From positions 97,613,501-97,677,500 of the forward strand of contig JAKSZU010000007.1 of the NCBI GenBank assembly GCA_026018925.1: a DNA stretch of 64,000 nucleotides. The letters run 5' to 3'. Positions 11,381 to 22,527 of the stretch are shown here, one piece after another. Source of the DNA: Tupaia tana (Eukaryota > Chordata > Mammalia > Scandentia > Tupaiidae). The position numbers were made by a program, and so were the translations under genes. Under the pieces are notes generated by a model. The model saw nothing but the letters and a program-made list of their open reading frames with translations. It did no database searches and had not been told where the DNA came from. Positions within the stretch are counted from its first letter, which is position 1. The number at the start of each line of letters is the position of its first letter.

Positions 11381-11646
11381 CTTTTTTTTTTTTTTGCAGA
11401 GATTTTTGCTATGGGGCACGTGCGCTCGCCAGACAGACAGACAGAGACAGAGAGATAGAAAGCGAGAAATCACCCCCCCGGGGGAATGGCCACGCCGCAA
11501 TCCCTTCTCCTCCATTCTCCTCTCGGGATCTTGGGCACGCACACACACGTGCCTGGCGTGAGTTTTAAGCCACCAGGTCCAGGACGTGAACTGCGGTTGA
11601 CTACGTGGGAGTCCAGCGACATAGCCATTATGCTAACTGCTGATCC
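11381..11646 (-). mobile_element. SINE-A long, young
   Basis: A T-run precedes GCAGAGATTTTTGCTATGGG and the copy ends CTAACTGCTGATCCC. Near-copies of AATATGTATCTTTT (11369) and AATATATATCTTTT (11647) form the TSD. Confidence 0.93.
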
Positions 11647-11659
11647 CAATATATATCTT

Positions 11660-12200
11660 TTAAAAATTGGGTTGTACCTTAAATATGAACAGTAAAATTT
11701 ATTGAAAAAAATCTCAGTGGGTAGACTCAGTAGCAGCTAGGAATGACCATTTCTGTAAGTCATCTTTAATTTCTCTTAGCACTCTCTCACAGTTTTCAAT
11801 GTATAGGTCTGGAATAAATTGCTGGGTATTTATTGCTTTCAGGTGCTATTATAAGTGGTTACTGGGTATTTATTACTTTCAGGTGCTATTATAAATAGTA
11901 TTTAAATTTTTTATTTTCAATTAGTCATTGCCAGTATCTCAATATGATTGGTTTTTGTGTGAAAACCTTGTATTCTATGATATTACTAAATACTAGCTCT
12001 GGTAGTTTCTTAATAGATTCATTAAGATTCCTTACATGTTATCTGTGAATCAAAATAGTTTTACTTCTTCCTTTCCAATCTACATTTATTTTTGCTTTCA
12101 TAATCAAAATTTCTAAGGCCTCTATGAAAATATCAACTAAAAGTAGTAAGAACAGACACCCAATCCCAGAGAAAAAAGTGTTCCATTAAACATGATGTTA
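11660..12200 (-). mobile_element. antisense L1 ORF2 fragment with local duplication
   Basis: TTTTACTTCTTCCTTTCCAA is antisense L1 reverse-transcriptase text. A 33-bp segment is tandemly repeated at 11822-11854 and 11862-11894 with one mismatch. Confidence 0.6.
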
Positions 12201-12516
12201 TATATAGCTTTTTCATACAAAATTATTTCTTTTTAAAGTAGGAACATTTAACACATGAGACACTTAAATTTTTAAGTGTACAATACAGATTTGATAATTA
12301 TAAGTCAATATTGTACAATCTCTAGAAGTTAATCACTCTTGCATAACTGAAATTTTACACCCATCAATTTTGCAGCTCTCTACTTCCCTCCCATACTACT
12401 CTTTGCTTATATGTGTTTGACTATTTTAGATACCTCATACAAGTTGAATCACACAGTAATTGTTCTTCTGTGACTTAGTTCTCTTAGCACAGTGTCCTCA
12501 AGGGTCATCCATATTC

Positions 12517-12733
12517 TTTTTTTTTTTTTTTTTTTGTTAAGATAGGCTTTTGCTATAGGGCGTGTGCACTCGCTAGAAAGACAGAGAGAGACAGAGATAG
12601 AAAGTGAGAGATCACCTCCTGGGGGGATGGCCACACCGCAATCCCTTCTCCTCCTTTCTCCTCTTGGGATCTTGGGCACTCATGCACAAGCACTCGGCAT
12701 GAGTTTAAGCCAGTGGATCCGGGACTCAACATG
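12517..12733 (-). mobile_element. SINE-A, truncated at the head end
   Basis: It runs from the T-tail to GGGACTCAAC and lacks the last ~60 bp of the head complement. CATATTCTT before the T-run and again after the break is a likely TSD, so it is a 5'-truncated insertion. Confidence 0.88.
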
Positions 12734-13191
12734 CATATTCTTATACATGGCAGGGCTTCCTTCTTTTTTCAAGGGTGAAGAATATTTTACTGTATGTATA
12801 TACCATATTTTCTCTATGCATCCATCTGTTGATGGACATTTAGGTTATTTCAACCTCTTGGCTATTGTGAATAATGATGCATTGAGCATGGGAGTGCAAA
12901 TATCTTTTTGAGATCTTAGTTTCAATTTTGGGGATAAATTCCTGGAAGTAGGATTGCTGGATCACATGGTATTTTTGTTTTATTTTTTTGTGGACCCCCC
13001 CCCCCCATAGTTTTCCCATAGTAATGACACTATTTACATTCTACCCAACAGTGTATGGCATTCTCTTTTCTCCTTACCAATACTTTCTACCTTTTGTTTT
13101 CTGATAGGAGCCATCCTAAACAGTGTGAGGTGATATCACATCGTGGTTTTGATATGCATTTCCCTGATGGTTAGTGATGTTGGCATCTTTT

Positions 13192-13457
13192 TTCTTTTTT
13201 TTTTTTTTTTTGAGAGGTTTTTGCTATAGGGAGCATGCGCTCGCCAGACAGACAGAGACAGAGAGACAGAAAGCAAGAAATCACCCCCCAGGGGGATGAC
13301 CACGCTGCAATCCCTTCTCCTCCATTCTCCTCTCGGGATCTTGGGCCACGCACGCACACGCGTCCGGCATGAGTTTAAGCCACCGGGTCCGGGACTCGAA
13401 CCGCGGTCAACTATGTGGGAGTCCAGCGACATAGCCATTACGCTAACTGCTGGTCCC
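13192..13457 (-). mobile_element. SINE-A long, young, 10-bp TSD
   Basis: GGCATCTTTT at 13182-13191 and 13458-13467 flanks the copy. The B box complement GGACTCGAACC is intact. Confidence 0.95.
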
Positions 13458-13989
13458 GGCATCTTTTCATATACTTGTTGGCATTTGTATGTCTCCTTCA
13501 CAAAAAATATCTATTCAAGTTCTTTCCCCATTTTTAACAGGATTTTTGTTTTCTTTTACTATTGGATGAATTCTGTAACCTTTACCAGATATATGGTTTG
13601 AAGATATTTTCTCCCATTCCATAGGTTGCCTTTTCAATCTGCTGATTTTTTTTCCTTTGCTGTGTTTTTTAAGATTGTTGTAGTCCCACTTATCCAATTT
13701 TTCTTTTGCTACCTGTGCTTTTAGTGTGGTACCCATGAAATTATTGCCAAGATCAATATCACGAAGCTTTTCTCCTATAGTTTCTTCTAGAAGTTTTATA
13801 GTTTCAGGTCCTATGTTTCAATCAATTTTGAGTTGACTTCTGTGCATAGTGTAAGTCTTTTTTGCATGTGAATATCCAGTTTCATTGGCACCATTTACTA
13901 AAGAGACTATCTTTTCTTCATTGAACATTCTTGCTACCCCCTGAGACATAGCTCTGGTTGCCCCTAGCCAGGTTCTTCACCCAGAAATC

Positions 13990-14739
13990 TGTAAGGAGGA
14001 TCCTTCACTTTGAGCCTTTGCTTAACACACACTTTCTCGAAGACTATTCTGATTATCCTGTTTAAAAACTAATTACATGCACTTGTGTATACTTAAGTAA
14101 CCATAAGATACATATGTAGTTAAGATTGACCCCAGTAATTCCTTTTGCTCTTCAAATGATCTTGCATCAATAGTGTCTCTTTTACATAATCTCATTAGTA
14201 GTTGAGCATTTCTTTAGTTCCAGGTTTATCTCGTACTTTCCTTGGCAGAGTTACAACTGTCTAGCTCAGGGTAGGTTTCTGTTTATCTGCTCAGAGCTCA
14301 GGTTTTCAACTCTCTCTTCCCTTTTGGCCCCTGGGATTTCTTCTAGGTTTTTGTCATTGTTGTTTTCCTCAAGCTCAGGGATGCATTTTTTTTCAACACC
14401 AAATATTTATTCACTGCTAACTATTGCCAACACGTGCCTGCCTCATTGGACCCAGTCTGAAGATACTTGAGTTTGGCTTTATCTAGTGAGGAGTTGGATG
14501 TCAGAAGCTGTGTGTTGGGGGATGGGGGTCGTTGGAGAGTGAGGGGGAGTGTACTATAGACTTAAGAGTCAAGCAGTGGTGACAGTTCTTCCACTTACAG
14601 GTTGCTGTTGTATCCATAGAGCTCAGCGTGATCACTGCAGAAAAGCCTCCAAACAGAAATCTCTCTTCCCAGGTTTTTAGCCTTGCACGGACTGCTCTAC
14701 AGTACATGCTAATTAAAAGGCCAACACGTGCCCCTTCCC
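13990..14739. other. unique-looking sequence upstream of KIFAP3
   Basis: No repeat or coding exon recognised. It leads into the CpG island. Confidence 0.4.
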
Positions 14740-15480
14740 TCCTTTTGAACTAAGGGCCTGACATAATCCTGCGGGCTGGAGCCACTTCCACTGTCACCCT
14801 GCAGGGGGTGACCAGGGAGCCACGCCTCCACAGAAGCGACGCTCCTAGTAGCGCCAAACGCTGCCCGCAGCGCCCCGGACGCGTCAGATTAGTCGCAGGG
14901 CTGTGTACTGCGCCTGCGTCTGTGGCGCCGCGGCCGGAGCATGCGTCCTGAGGTGGCCACCTCGGTGGTGCTGTGGGAGGGCCGCAGCTGTGGGAGGAGC
15001 CGGCGGCCTCGCCCTGGTAACCGCGGCGCCGCCTGCCAGCGACCTCGGCTCTGTCATCGCCTCTGGGGTGAGGGCCCAGTGGCCGCCGGCGTCCGAGATG
15101 CCCCATCCTCCCCACGCCGCTGCCGCCGCCGCCATGCAAGGGGAGGACGCCAGATACCTCAAAAGGTGACGGCCGAGGCTTTCCGGCCTCCCCGCCGGGC
15201 CTGAGGTCACTGGGCGGAGCTGGCGCGGCTGCGCGCGGGCGGCGGGCAGGGGGTCCTCGGGCGGGCCCCGCGGGGCGAGGGCGTCGGCGGGGTCGGCGCG
15301 GGCCCTCGGCCTTCCCGGCCCGACCGCGCGGCGGGGCCTTCCCGACGGGGCGGGGGTGGGCGCGGCGAGGCGCCGCAGGTGCCCGCCCGTGGTCGCCGCC
15401 CGGGGGAGTCCCGGGGCGACGCGGGGCGAGGTGCTGCGTGACCGCGGGAGGCTGGGTGGGGTGTCGCTGTCCCGGTGGTC
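14740..15480 (+). promoter_or_regulatory. KIFAP3: CpG island and promoter of KIFAP3
   Basis: The base composition changes sharply here to high GC with dense CpG, in an AT-rich window, and the island surrounds the first coding exon. I see no TATA box, as expected for a broadly expressed CpG-island promoter. NRF1-like GC/TGCG motifs (around 14909-14920 and 14938-14946) lie upstream of the start codon. The GCCGCCATG at the start codon resembles a YY1 site in an initiator-proximal position. The transcription start cannot be fixed from sequence alone; it should lie between about 14880 and 15100. Long frames on both strands inside the island follow from its lack of stop codons and are not genes. 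Confidence 0.85.
15134..15165 (+). CDS. KIFAP3: KIFAP3 coding exon 1 (codons 1-11, partial)
   Basis: This is the first coding exon of kinesin-associated protein 3. KIFAP3 is the non-motor subunit that binds the tails of the KIF3A/KIF3B (or KIF3C) motors and links kinesin-2 to cargo in axonal and intraflagellar transport. The exon reads MQGEDARYLK plus two bases of an arginine codon, matching the conserved N-terminus of vertebrate KIFAP3. The start codon has G at -3 in a GCC-repeat Kozak context. The exon ends at AG followed by a GTGACG donor (phase 2), and exon 2 restores the reading frame. An upstream ATG at 14941 is out of frame and may be a uORF if transcription starts before it. Confidence 0.95.
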
Positions 15481-15540
15481 CCACCCATGTGCCAGCCTAC
15501 CCAGTCTCATTTCGCTGGGCTTCATCTTCATGAAGAGGTT

Positions 15541-16008
15541 CTTTGACTAGCTTGGCGTGGAACAGGCATGGTTCCTTTCGTGTGAACATTTGTAGTATCA
15601 AGGACTATAAGCAATTGTGATGTGTTGAGGTCATTCGACTCATGTCAAAGATGAGATCGTCTCTGATGAAAAAAGAGAACTCCCACCAGACCAAGAGTTA
15701 GCAGTGACCCAGTAGATAAATTCTTAATTTGGACTCTCCATTTTTAGTTAGGTCCTTGCTACTGATTTAGTAAATACCCTGGAAAAGTCAGTCACGTTTA
15801 TTCTTTTTCACAGTTTCCACATCTGAAAATGGGACATATATTGTAGTACCTTCTGAGAAAGATGAAGATGAACCATGAAAATATTTTAAAAGATAAAACA
15901 TGCGTGTAGGTGTGGTGGCGTTATTTAAAGTTATAAATAATTCAATACTTTTATTAAAAATAGTTGTCCTGGCTTAGCAGGCTCTGATCATCATGGAAAG
16001 ATCTTCCA
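15541..16008. other. start of KIFAP3 intron 1, nothing recognised
   Basis: Unique-looking intron sequence. Confidence 0.4.
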
Positions 16009-16023
16009 AGCACTAGTAGGCTC

Positions 16024-16475
16024 TTTTTTTTTTTTTTTTTTGAGAGGCTTTTCGCTATAGGGCGCGTGTGCTCGACAGACAGAGGGAGACAGAGAGACAG
16101 AAAGCGAGAAATCACCCCCCCAGGGGGAATGGTCACGCTGCAATCCCTTCTCCTCCATTCTCCTCTTGGGATCTAGGGCACACACGCACACGCGCCCGGC
16201 GTGAGTTTTAAGCCACCGGGTCCGGGACGTGAACCGTGGTCCACTACGTGAGAGGTAGATTTTCTTTAGATTATTGTATCAGTATAGACCCTTAGATATA
16301 TGGCAACTTGTAATTCTCAACGTGTTAGTTACTTTTAAAGCCATATTATCTAGAGTTTTAAAAAAAAAAAAAACTAATCCTATAATGCTTGAAGTAATAT
16401 AAAATGGTTTTCAATTTTGTCTGATCTTCACGTAGGAGTCCAGCGACCTAGCCATTACGCTAACTGCTGGCTCCC
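16024..16475 (-). mobile_element. SINE-A long, interrupted by a 182-bp copied segment
   Basis: SINE text occupies 16024-16250 and 16433-16475, and the outer TSD AGCACTAGTAG (16009-16019 and 16476-16486) proves it was once one insertion. The middle is not SINE but a near-copy of 17067-17245. The break falls inside ACGTGGGAGTCC of the head complement. Confidence 0.93.
16251..16432 (+). repeat. duplicated segment inside a SINE
   Basis: It repeats 17067-17245 in the same orientation, from AGAGGTAGATTTTC to ATCTTCAC. There are about three substitutions plus differences in one A-rich tract. Confidence 0.93.
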
Positions 16476-16703
16476 AGCACTAGTAGACTCTTAAAAAGAG
16501 ATTCAGACAGTTAAGGAAAATTTAAAATCTTCTGTGATAGATTGCCTGTCTTTTCATTTTATATGAAGATATCGAAAACTGGCAAACAGCCAGATTTTAT
16601 CAGTAAAAATTTTAAAATGAATGTGTAATGATAAATAATCACTATTTCCTCACTGGACTTCACTTACACTTTAAAATTCTTGGCTTTAAAAAGGGGCCAA
16701 AAA

Positions 16704-16956
16704 GGGGCTAGCACCTGGCATGGTGGTTAAGTCGCTGGATTCCTATATGGTGGACTGTGTTAGAATCCTAAACCTATAGGCTTGAAAATCACCCCCTGTG
16801 CATCTGTGCCCAAAATCCCAAAAGGAGAATGGAGAAGGGATTGAGGTGTCCTCATTCCCCACCCAGAGATGATACCTCATTTTCCCTTTCACTTCCCTTC
16901 TTTGTCTCTGGTGAGCCCATGCAAAAACAAAAACAAAACAAAAAATTAAAAAATTA
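16704..16956 (+). mobile_element. SINE-A long, older
   Basis: Near-identical AAAAAGGGGCCAAAA / AAAAAGGTGCCAAAA repeats flank it. The head GGCTAGCACCTGGCATGG is of the older GGTGGTTAAG subtype and most CpGs are lost. Confidence 0.85.
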
Positions 16957-17066
16957 AAAAGGTGCCAAAAGAAGATACATTACCTTTCAACTTTCAATTC
17001 AGATTGTTTTTAAAGCAAACAACACTATTGTATCATCAGCTGATTTTCATGTAATGTAGTTATGAG

Positions 17067-17245
17067 AGAGGTAGATTTTCTTTGGATTATTGTATCAGTA
17101 GAGACCCTTAGATATATGGCAACTTGTAATTCTCAACGTGTTAGTTACTTTTAAAGCCATATTATCTAGAGTTTAAAAAACAAACAACTAATCCTATAAT
17201 GCTTGAAGTAATATAAAATGGTTTTCAATTTTGTCTAATCTTCAC
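17067..17245 (+). repeat. apparent source copy of the segment at 16251-16432
   Basis: Sequence continues smoothly on both sides here (TTATGAGAG before, AATATAAATAAT after), whereas the other copy is bounded by SINE sequence. This copy is therefore the likely donor. Confidence 0.85.
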
Positions 17246-17271
17246 AATATAAATAATAAAAGTTCTGTTTG

Positions 17272-17279
<8 letters not shown>

Positions 17280-17302
<23 letters not shown>

Positions 17303-17540
17303 GAGAGGTTTTTGCTATAGGCTGTGTGCGCTTGCCACACACAGAGAGAGACAGAAAGAGAGAAATCACCCCCCAGGGGAGATGGCCATGACGCAATCCT
17401 TTCTCTTCCATGCTCCTCTCGGGATCTTGGGTACGCAAGCAACACACGTCCGGCGTGAGTTTTAAGCCACCAGGTCCGGGACGCAAACCGGGATCGACTA
17501 CGTGGGAGTCCAACATAGTCATTACGCTAACTGCTGGTCC
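17280..17540 (-). mobile_element. SINE-A long, 15-bp TSD
   Basis: CTGTTTGCTTGCTTT stands at 17265-17279 and 17541-17555. A small deletion has removed GCG from GTCCAGCGACATAG. Confidence 0.94.
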
Positions 17541-17589
17541 CTGTTTGCTTGCTTTCTGATTAGAAATATACAGACAAAATACACTAATA

Positions 17590-17985
17590 CAGGCCTGATG
17601 GAAGAGGTTGGTAATGTCTGGCTGTTATCATTTGGAAAATAGTTTTGTCACCCTAAAGATTCATATCCTGAGAGCTTGGCTTCTGGTTTGTAGGCTCTCA
17701 GAGGTGGTGAGACCTTTAAGAGGTTTAGGTCTAATGGGAGGGCTCCATCCAATCACCTGGGCGCATGAGAAGAACAAACAGGAAGTGAGGATTTTGGTGG
17801 TCTTCCTTCTCCTTTTGGCCATGGAGTCATGTAGCACTAGGAGCTAGTCTGATGCCACCTGCTCCCACCACCCCCTGGACTTTCCAGTCACCAGAATTGT
17901 GAGACAGTAAGCAATGATCTTTATAAATCACTCATTATCAGGAGTTTTTGTTTGGGAACACAATAATGGATTAAGACATTGGCAG
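17590..17985 (+). mobile_element. MST/THE1-like (MaLR) LTR
   Basis: MaLR text is recognisable: GAGGTGGTGAGACCTTTAAG, GGGAGGGCTCCATCC, CTGGACTTTCCAGTCACCAG, AATTGTGAGACAGTAAGCAA and a final TGGATTAAGACA. A solo LTR with no internal region. Confidence 0.7.
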
Positions 17986-17989
17986 AAAC

Positions 17990-18388
17990 TTCCATTTTAA
18001 TAATTGGTTCTTTTATCATGATTACATATACTTCAGTAGCAATATTTTAGTTTACACTTTGTTTGCCCGAAGACAGTAATATGTTTTCAATTTAACTGAT
18101 CTCCAAGTTAAATGTCAGTAAAATTTTATGTAGCTGCTATCACTGAGGAATCTCTAGTCTCTTTATGTATGCAAATATAATATCTATATATGTTTACTTG
18201 AGTAATAGATTGTACAATCAGAGACCATGGGCTTCATTTTTATTCTGCTACCAGTTAGTGTTTTGATTTTATAACACTGAATAAATGCTTACTAAATACT
18301 TAGTGTATGCTTAGCATTGTTCTGTTATTGACTAAATAGACACAGTTCATATCCTCAGTGAAATACATAAATAAGAAATAGTTACTTA
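17990..18388. other. KIFAP3: intron 1, nothing recognised
   Basis: AT-rich intron with no repeat ends I can place. Confidence 0.35.
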
Positions 18389-18400
18389 CCATAACTTTTT

Positions 18401-18656
18401 TTTTTAAGAGGTTTTCGCTGTAGGGCGCGTGCGCTCGCTAGACAGACAGAGAGAGACATACAGACAGAAAGCGAGAAATCACCCCCCAGGAGGGATGGTC
18501 ACGCCGCAATCCCTTCTCTTCCATTCTCCTCTCGGGATCTTGGGCATGCACGCACACGTGCCCGGCGTGAGTTCTAAGCCACCGGGTCCGGAACGCGAAC
18601 CGCGGTTGACTACATGGGAGTCCAGTGACATAGCCATTACGCTAACTGCTGGTTCC
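18401..18656 (-). mobile_element. SINE-A long, young, 12-bp TSD
   Basis: CCATAACTTTTT at 18389-18400 and 18657-18668 bounds it. The head complement ends in CTGGTTCC, the GGAACC head variant. Confidence 0.95.
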
Positions 18657-18920
18657 CCATAACTTTTTTCTTTTCTTTTGCCTTCTCTTAAAAATCTAGC
18701 TGCTTTCCAGTGGTCTTAAAGTAACAAAACCTGTATGTTCAACTTCATGTCTTTTTGCTCCTGTCCCACCCAATAATTCCATGTTTAAGCCTTATAAAAT
18801 AACTTCTTTTGGATCCCTATGTGTTTTAGTGTTTGGTTTCCATAATATATTCTCTTTTTTCTGGAACCGACCCTGTTGTTTACCCAGTTAATTCCTCAAC
18901 TTTCCCTTTTTATTTTTTTC

Positions 18921-18993
18921 CCAGAAAACATTCCTGAGCTCCTTTTCCCAGAAAACAATTTTTCACCAGAAAACATTCCTGAGCTCCTTTTCC
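18921..18993. repeat. short tandem duplication (period 45)
   Basis: The same 28-bp segment, starting CCAGAAAACATTCCTGAGCT, occurs at 18921-18948 and 18966-18993. Confidence 0.9.
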
Positions 18994-20314
18994 TACCCAA
19001 TCTAGGTCAGATATATATGTCTTATGATACCTCCTTCTGGTCTATAAACTTTATATGAGTAAGTTACTACATATCCTATTTACCATTGTATTTCAAGACT
19101 CATCATGGTTCCTGACATGTTATTATAGTAAGAATGAGCCTAGAGAAAAATATGGGCCAAATCATGTAGGATGTATGAGCCAATGATAATAATAAAATAG
19201 TTGAGACTTTATATTAGTGAGATGGAGAAGGATTTTAAGAGTAGATAGCATTCATTCTTTCATTCAACAGTTATTTGAGGTCCTACCATGTACAATCATT
19301 CAGCCAAATGATAAAACATATTTGGAAAGTGGGATATACTTTCTGTGTCTTTATAATATTTGTGCTTTAGCAAGTAGTTGACACTTTAGACAGTATGTTA
19401 TCAGAAATAATATGCTGACATTTATTGTGTTTATAAGTGCTTTATAAAATACTGTAAGCATGTGGTTTTGTGTGAAGCTTTATTTACATGACATAATCAA
19501 GGTCCATCTGTGATGTAGCATGTATGAGTACTTCATTCTGTTTTATACCTGAATAATATTCCATTCTATTGATATACCACATTTTGTTTATCCATAACTC
19601 ATCTGTTGGACATTTGGGTTATTTCCACCTGTAGGATATTGGAAATAAAGCTGCTGTGAACATTATAAGTTTTTGTTTGAACACCCGCTTTCAATCTTTT
19701 GGTATATACCTAGGCATGGAATTATTGGTTATATGGTAATTCTGTGAGAAACCATAAAGTGGTTTCCACAGTGCCTGGACCATTTTATGTTTCTATCAAC
19801 AATGTATGAGAATTCCAATTTTTCCATATCCTCACTAATACCTATTATTTTCTATTCTTGTTTTTGTTTATTTTGTGCATCCTATGGACTTTGAAGTGAT
19901 ATTTTAGTTTTGATAAGAATTTCCGTAATGACCAGGGTCTTCATGCTCCCTTGAACATTTGTCTTTCTTCTTTGGGAAAAACTGTTCCTTATACATTCTG
20001 GATACTAGACTCTTATTAGATACATATTTTTCAGGTATTTTGTCCCATTTGTGGGTTGTCTTTTCACTTTCTTGATAGTATCCTTTCACAAACAAAAATT
20101 TTTTAATTTTGTTAAAGTAATATTTATATTATTTATTTTTTCTTTAGTTGTTCTTTTGGCATCATTTAAGAAACTATTGATAAATCTAAGGTCATGAAGA
20201 TTTGTCCTTATGTTTTATTCTAAGAGTTTATGACTTTACCTGTTACATGTTTGTCTTTGATCCATTTTGAGTTAATTGTTGTATATGGTATTTGGTAAGG
20301 GTCCATCTTCTTTT

Positions 20315-20488
20315 GTTTTGGAGAGGTTTTCTCTATAGGGCACATGCGCTCGCCAGACAGACAGAGACAGACAGAGAGACAGAAAGCGAGAAATCTCCCC
20401 CCAGGGGGGATGGCCACGCCGCAATCCCTTCTCCTCCATTCTCCTCTCGGGATCTTGGGCACACATGCACACATGCCCGGCGTGAGTT
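20315..20488 (-). mobile_element. partial SINE-A, first half of a dimer
   Basis: It stops at GCGTGAGTT, before the tRNA-like head, and meets the T-run of the next copy directly. The TSD CCATCTTCTTT lies outside the pair (20303 and 20764), not around this unit. Confidence 0.9.
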
Positions 20489-20763
20489 GTTTTTTTTTTT
20501 TTTTTTTTTGGGAGAGGTTTTTTCGCTATAGGGCGCGTGCGCTCGCCAGACAGACAGAGAGAGACATAGAGACAGAAAGCGAGAAATCACCCCCCAGGGG
20601 GGATGGTCACGCTGCAATCCCTTCTCCTCCATTCTCCTCTCAGGATCTTGGGCACGCACGCACACGCGCCTGGCGTGAGTTTTAAGCTACCGGGTCCGGG
20701 ACGCAAACCGCGGTCGACTACATGGGAGTCCAGCGACATAGCCATTACACTAACTGCTGGTCC
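20489..20763 (-). mobile_element. complete SINE-A, second half of a dimer
   Basis: Full length from T-run to CTAACTGCTGGTCC, young and CpG-rich. It shares one outer TSD with the partial unit on its left. Confidence 0.92.
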
Positions 20764-21219
20764 CCATCTTCTTTCTTTTTCATGTGGATATCCACTTTAC
20801 CTAGCACCATTAGTTGAAGAGATTGTTCTTTCTTTCCATGAATAGTTTGGGCATCCTTGTTGAAAATTAGTTGAACAAAATAAATCTATGGTCAACTGAT
20901 TTTGGTTCTATTCTGTTGATTTATATATCTGTCCTTGTGCTAGTATATCACTGTTTTGATTACTGAAGCAAAATCAAAAGTTATGAGTCCTCCAAATTTG
21001 TTCTTTTTAAACATTATTTTAGTTATTTAGTGTTCCTTTTAGTTCCATATGAATTTTAGGACTGGCTTTTCCATTTTGGCAAGAAAAAAAAGAAAGCTGT
21101 TGGAACTTTGATAGGGATTATATCTAATCTGTAGGTCACTTCAGGAAGTATTGCCATCTTAAGTTTTCCAATCCATAAACATGGAATATGTTTTGGTCCT
21201 TCTTTTTGATGCTATTTTA

Positions 21220-21436
21220 TTTATTTATTTAAAATATTTTCTTTATTCATAATACTGTGTGTGCATACACATGTGAGAGTGACAGAGAGAGAAAGACATG
21301 AACACCCACCACAGAATTTGGTCATACCGTGATCCCCTTTGATCAGCCTGGCCATACTAGGGATTGAACCCTGGTTGCTATGTAGAATTCAGTGTCTCCT
21401 GAGCAATGCATTACCACTGCACCAGGTAGCCAGTGT
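21220..21436 (-). mobile_element. SINE-B
   Basis: Complement of a head with ATTACCACTGCACC and B-box GGATTGAACCCT, next to a TTTATTTATTTATTT tail. It lies within the antisense L1. Confidence 0.75.
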
Positions 21437-21613
21437 GTTGTTCTTTTAAATGGAATTATTTTCTTAAATTTCCTTTCGGATTTTTTATTGCTAGTATGCA
21501 GAAATACAATTGATTTTATGCATACTGATCCTTTATTCTCGGATTTTGTTGAATTTATGAGCTCTAACAATTTTTTTGTGCATTAGTTAGAATATTCTAT
21601 ATATAAGATTATG

Positions 21614-21616
<3 letters not shown>

Positions 21617-21657
<41 letters not shown>
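21617..21657. repeat. (TA)n microsatellite
   Basis: About twenty TA units. Confidence 0.95.
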
Positions 21658-21659
<2 letters not shown>

Positions 21660-21906
21660 ATAGAGTTAATTTAACCTCTTCCTTTACAATCTGGGCATTA
21701 AAAAGACATTTTTTTTTTTCATTAAATCCCATGCCTCATTACTCTGGCTGAAGATTCTAGTACTGTGTTGAATAGAATTGGTAAAAATGGCCATCCTTAT
21801 CTTGTTCCTCATCTTAGGAGGAAACCTCTCTTTCTCTTAGCACTTAGTATGATACAAGCTATTTTTTTAAATATATGACCTTGAGGAAATTTTCTTTTAT
21901 TCCTTT

Positions 21907-22148
21907 TTTATTTTTTGAGAGATTTTTGCTATTGGATTTGTGTGCTTGCCAGAGAGACAGAAAGTGAAAAATCACCCCTCAGGGTGATTGATCACACCAC
22001 AATCCCTTCTCCTTCAGTCACCTCTTGGGATTTTGGGCACTCACACATATATGCCCAGTGTTAGTTTTAAGACACCAGGTTCAGGATGCAAACCACAGTT
22101 GACCCTGTGGGAATCCAGCAACATAACCATTACACCATCTGCTGGTCC
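21907..22148 (-). mobile_element. SINE-A long, older
   Basis: It ends CATCTGCTGGTCC, the GCAGATGG head subtype, with most CpGs mutated. Confidence 0.85.
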
Positions 22149-22259
22149 TTCTCTTATTCCTAATTTATCAAGTGCATTTATCACAAAAGGGTGTTGGATA
22201 TTTCAAAAGCTTTTTCTGCATCAATTGAGATAATCAGGTGCTTTCAAATATTTATTCTG

Positions 22260-22337
22260 TTGGATCATCAGAAAAGTCATGACATATTTTTCTGTGTTTT
22301 CCTGTGCAAAAATGTGTCATTACTTTTTATGACAAAA
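22260..22337. mobile_element. mariner-like MITE, copy 2
   Basis: GGATCATCAGAAAAGTCATG at one end and a decayed ACTTTTTATGACAAAATAT at the other. The internal TGTGCAAAAATGTGTCAT matches copy 1. Confidence 0.7.
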
Positions 22338-22495
22338 TATTAATGTGGTGTAGAACATTGATATGGTGAAGCTCTCTTTCATTTTGGGGTAAAAGCCACT
22401 TGGCCATGGTATGCAACTCTTTTAATATGCAACTGAACTTTGCTAGTACTTTGAGGATTTTTACATCTATGTTTATAAAGGATGTTTGTAGGTTT

Positions 22496-22527
22496 TGTGT
22501 GTGTGTGTGTGTGTGTGTATGTGTGTG
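22496..22527. repeat. (GT)n microsatellite
   Basis: About sixteen units with one interruption. Confidence 0.9.

Larger units (their letters stand above)
12230..13990 (-). mobile_element. antisense L1 3' half, interrupted by two SINEs
   Basis: Landmarks include CATCTGTTGATGGACATTTA (about 12825), GTAGGATTGCTGGATCACAT and the ORF2 text near 13690-13870 (AGTCCCACTTATCCAATTTT). A C-run of about 11 lies at 12997-13007. The element is 5'-truncated. Confidence 0.75.

Noticed and set aside
14700-14900. A head-to-head partner gene sharing the KIFAP3 CpG island
   Set aside because: No minus-strand first exon with a start codon, donor and family resemblance was found upstream.
14750-15550. Long open frames on both strands in the CpG island (up to 244 codons)
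   Set aside because: They arise from GC-rich, stop-poor sequence, have low-complexity Pro/Arg/Ala content and overlap KIFAP3 exon 1 in other frames. No family resemblance was seen.
16249-16433. The 16-kb duplication as a second retroposon inside the SINE
   Set aside because: It has no poly-A, no TSD and a matching donor 0.8 kb away, so copying from the donor is simpler.
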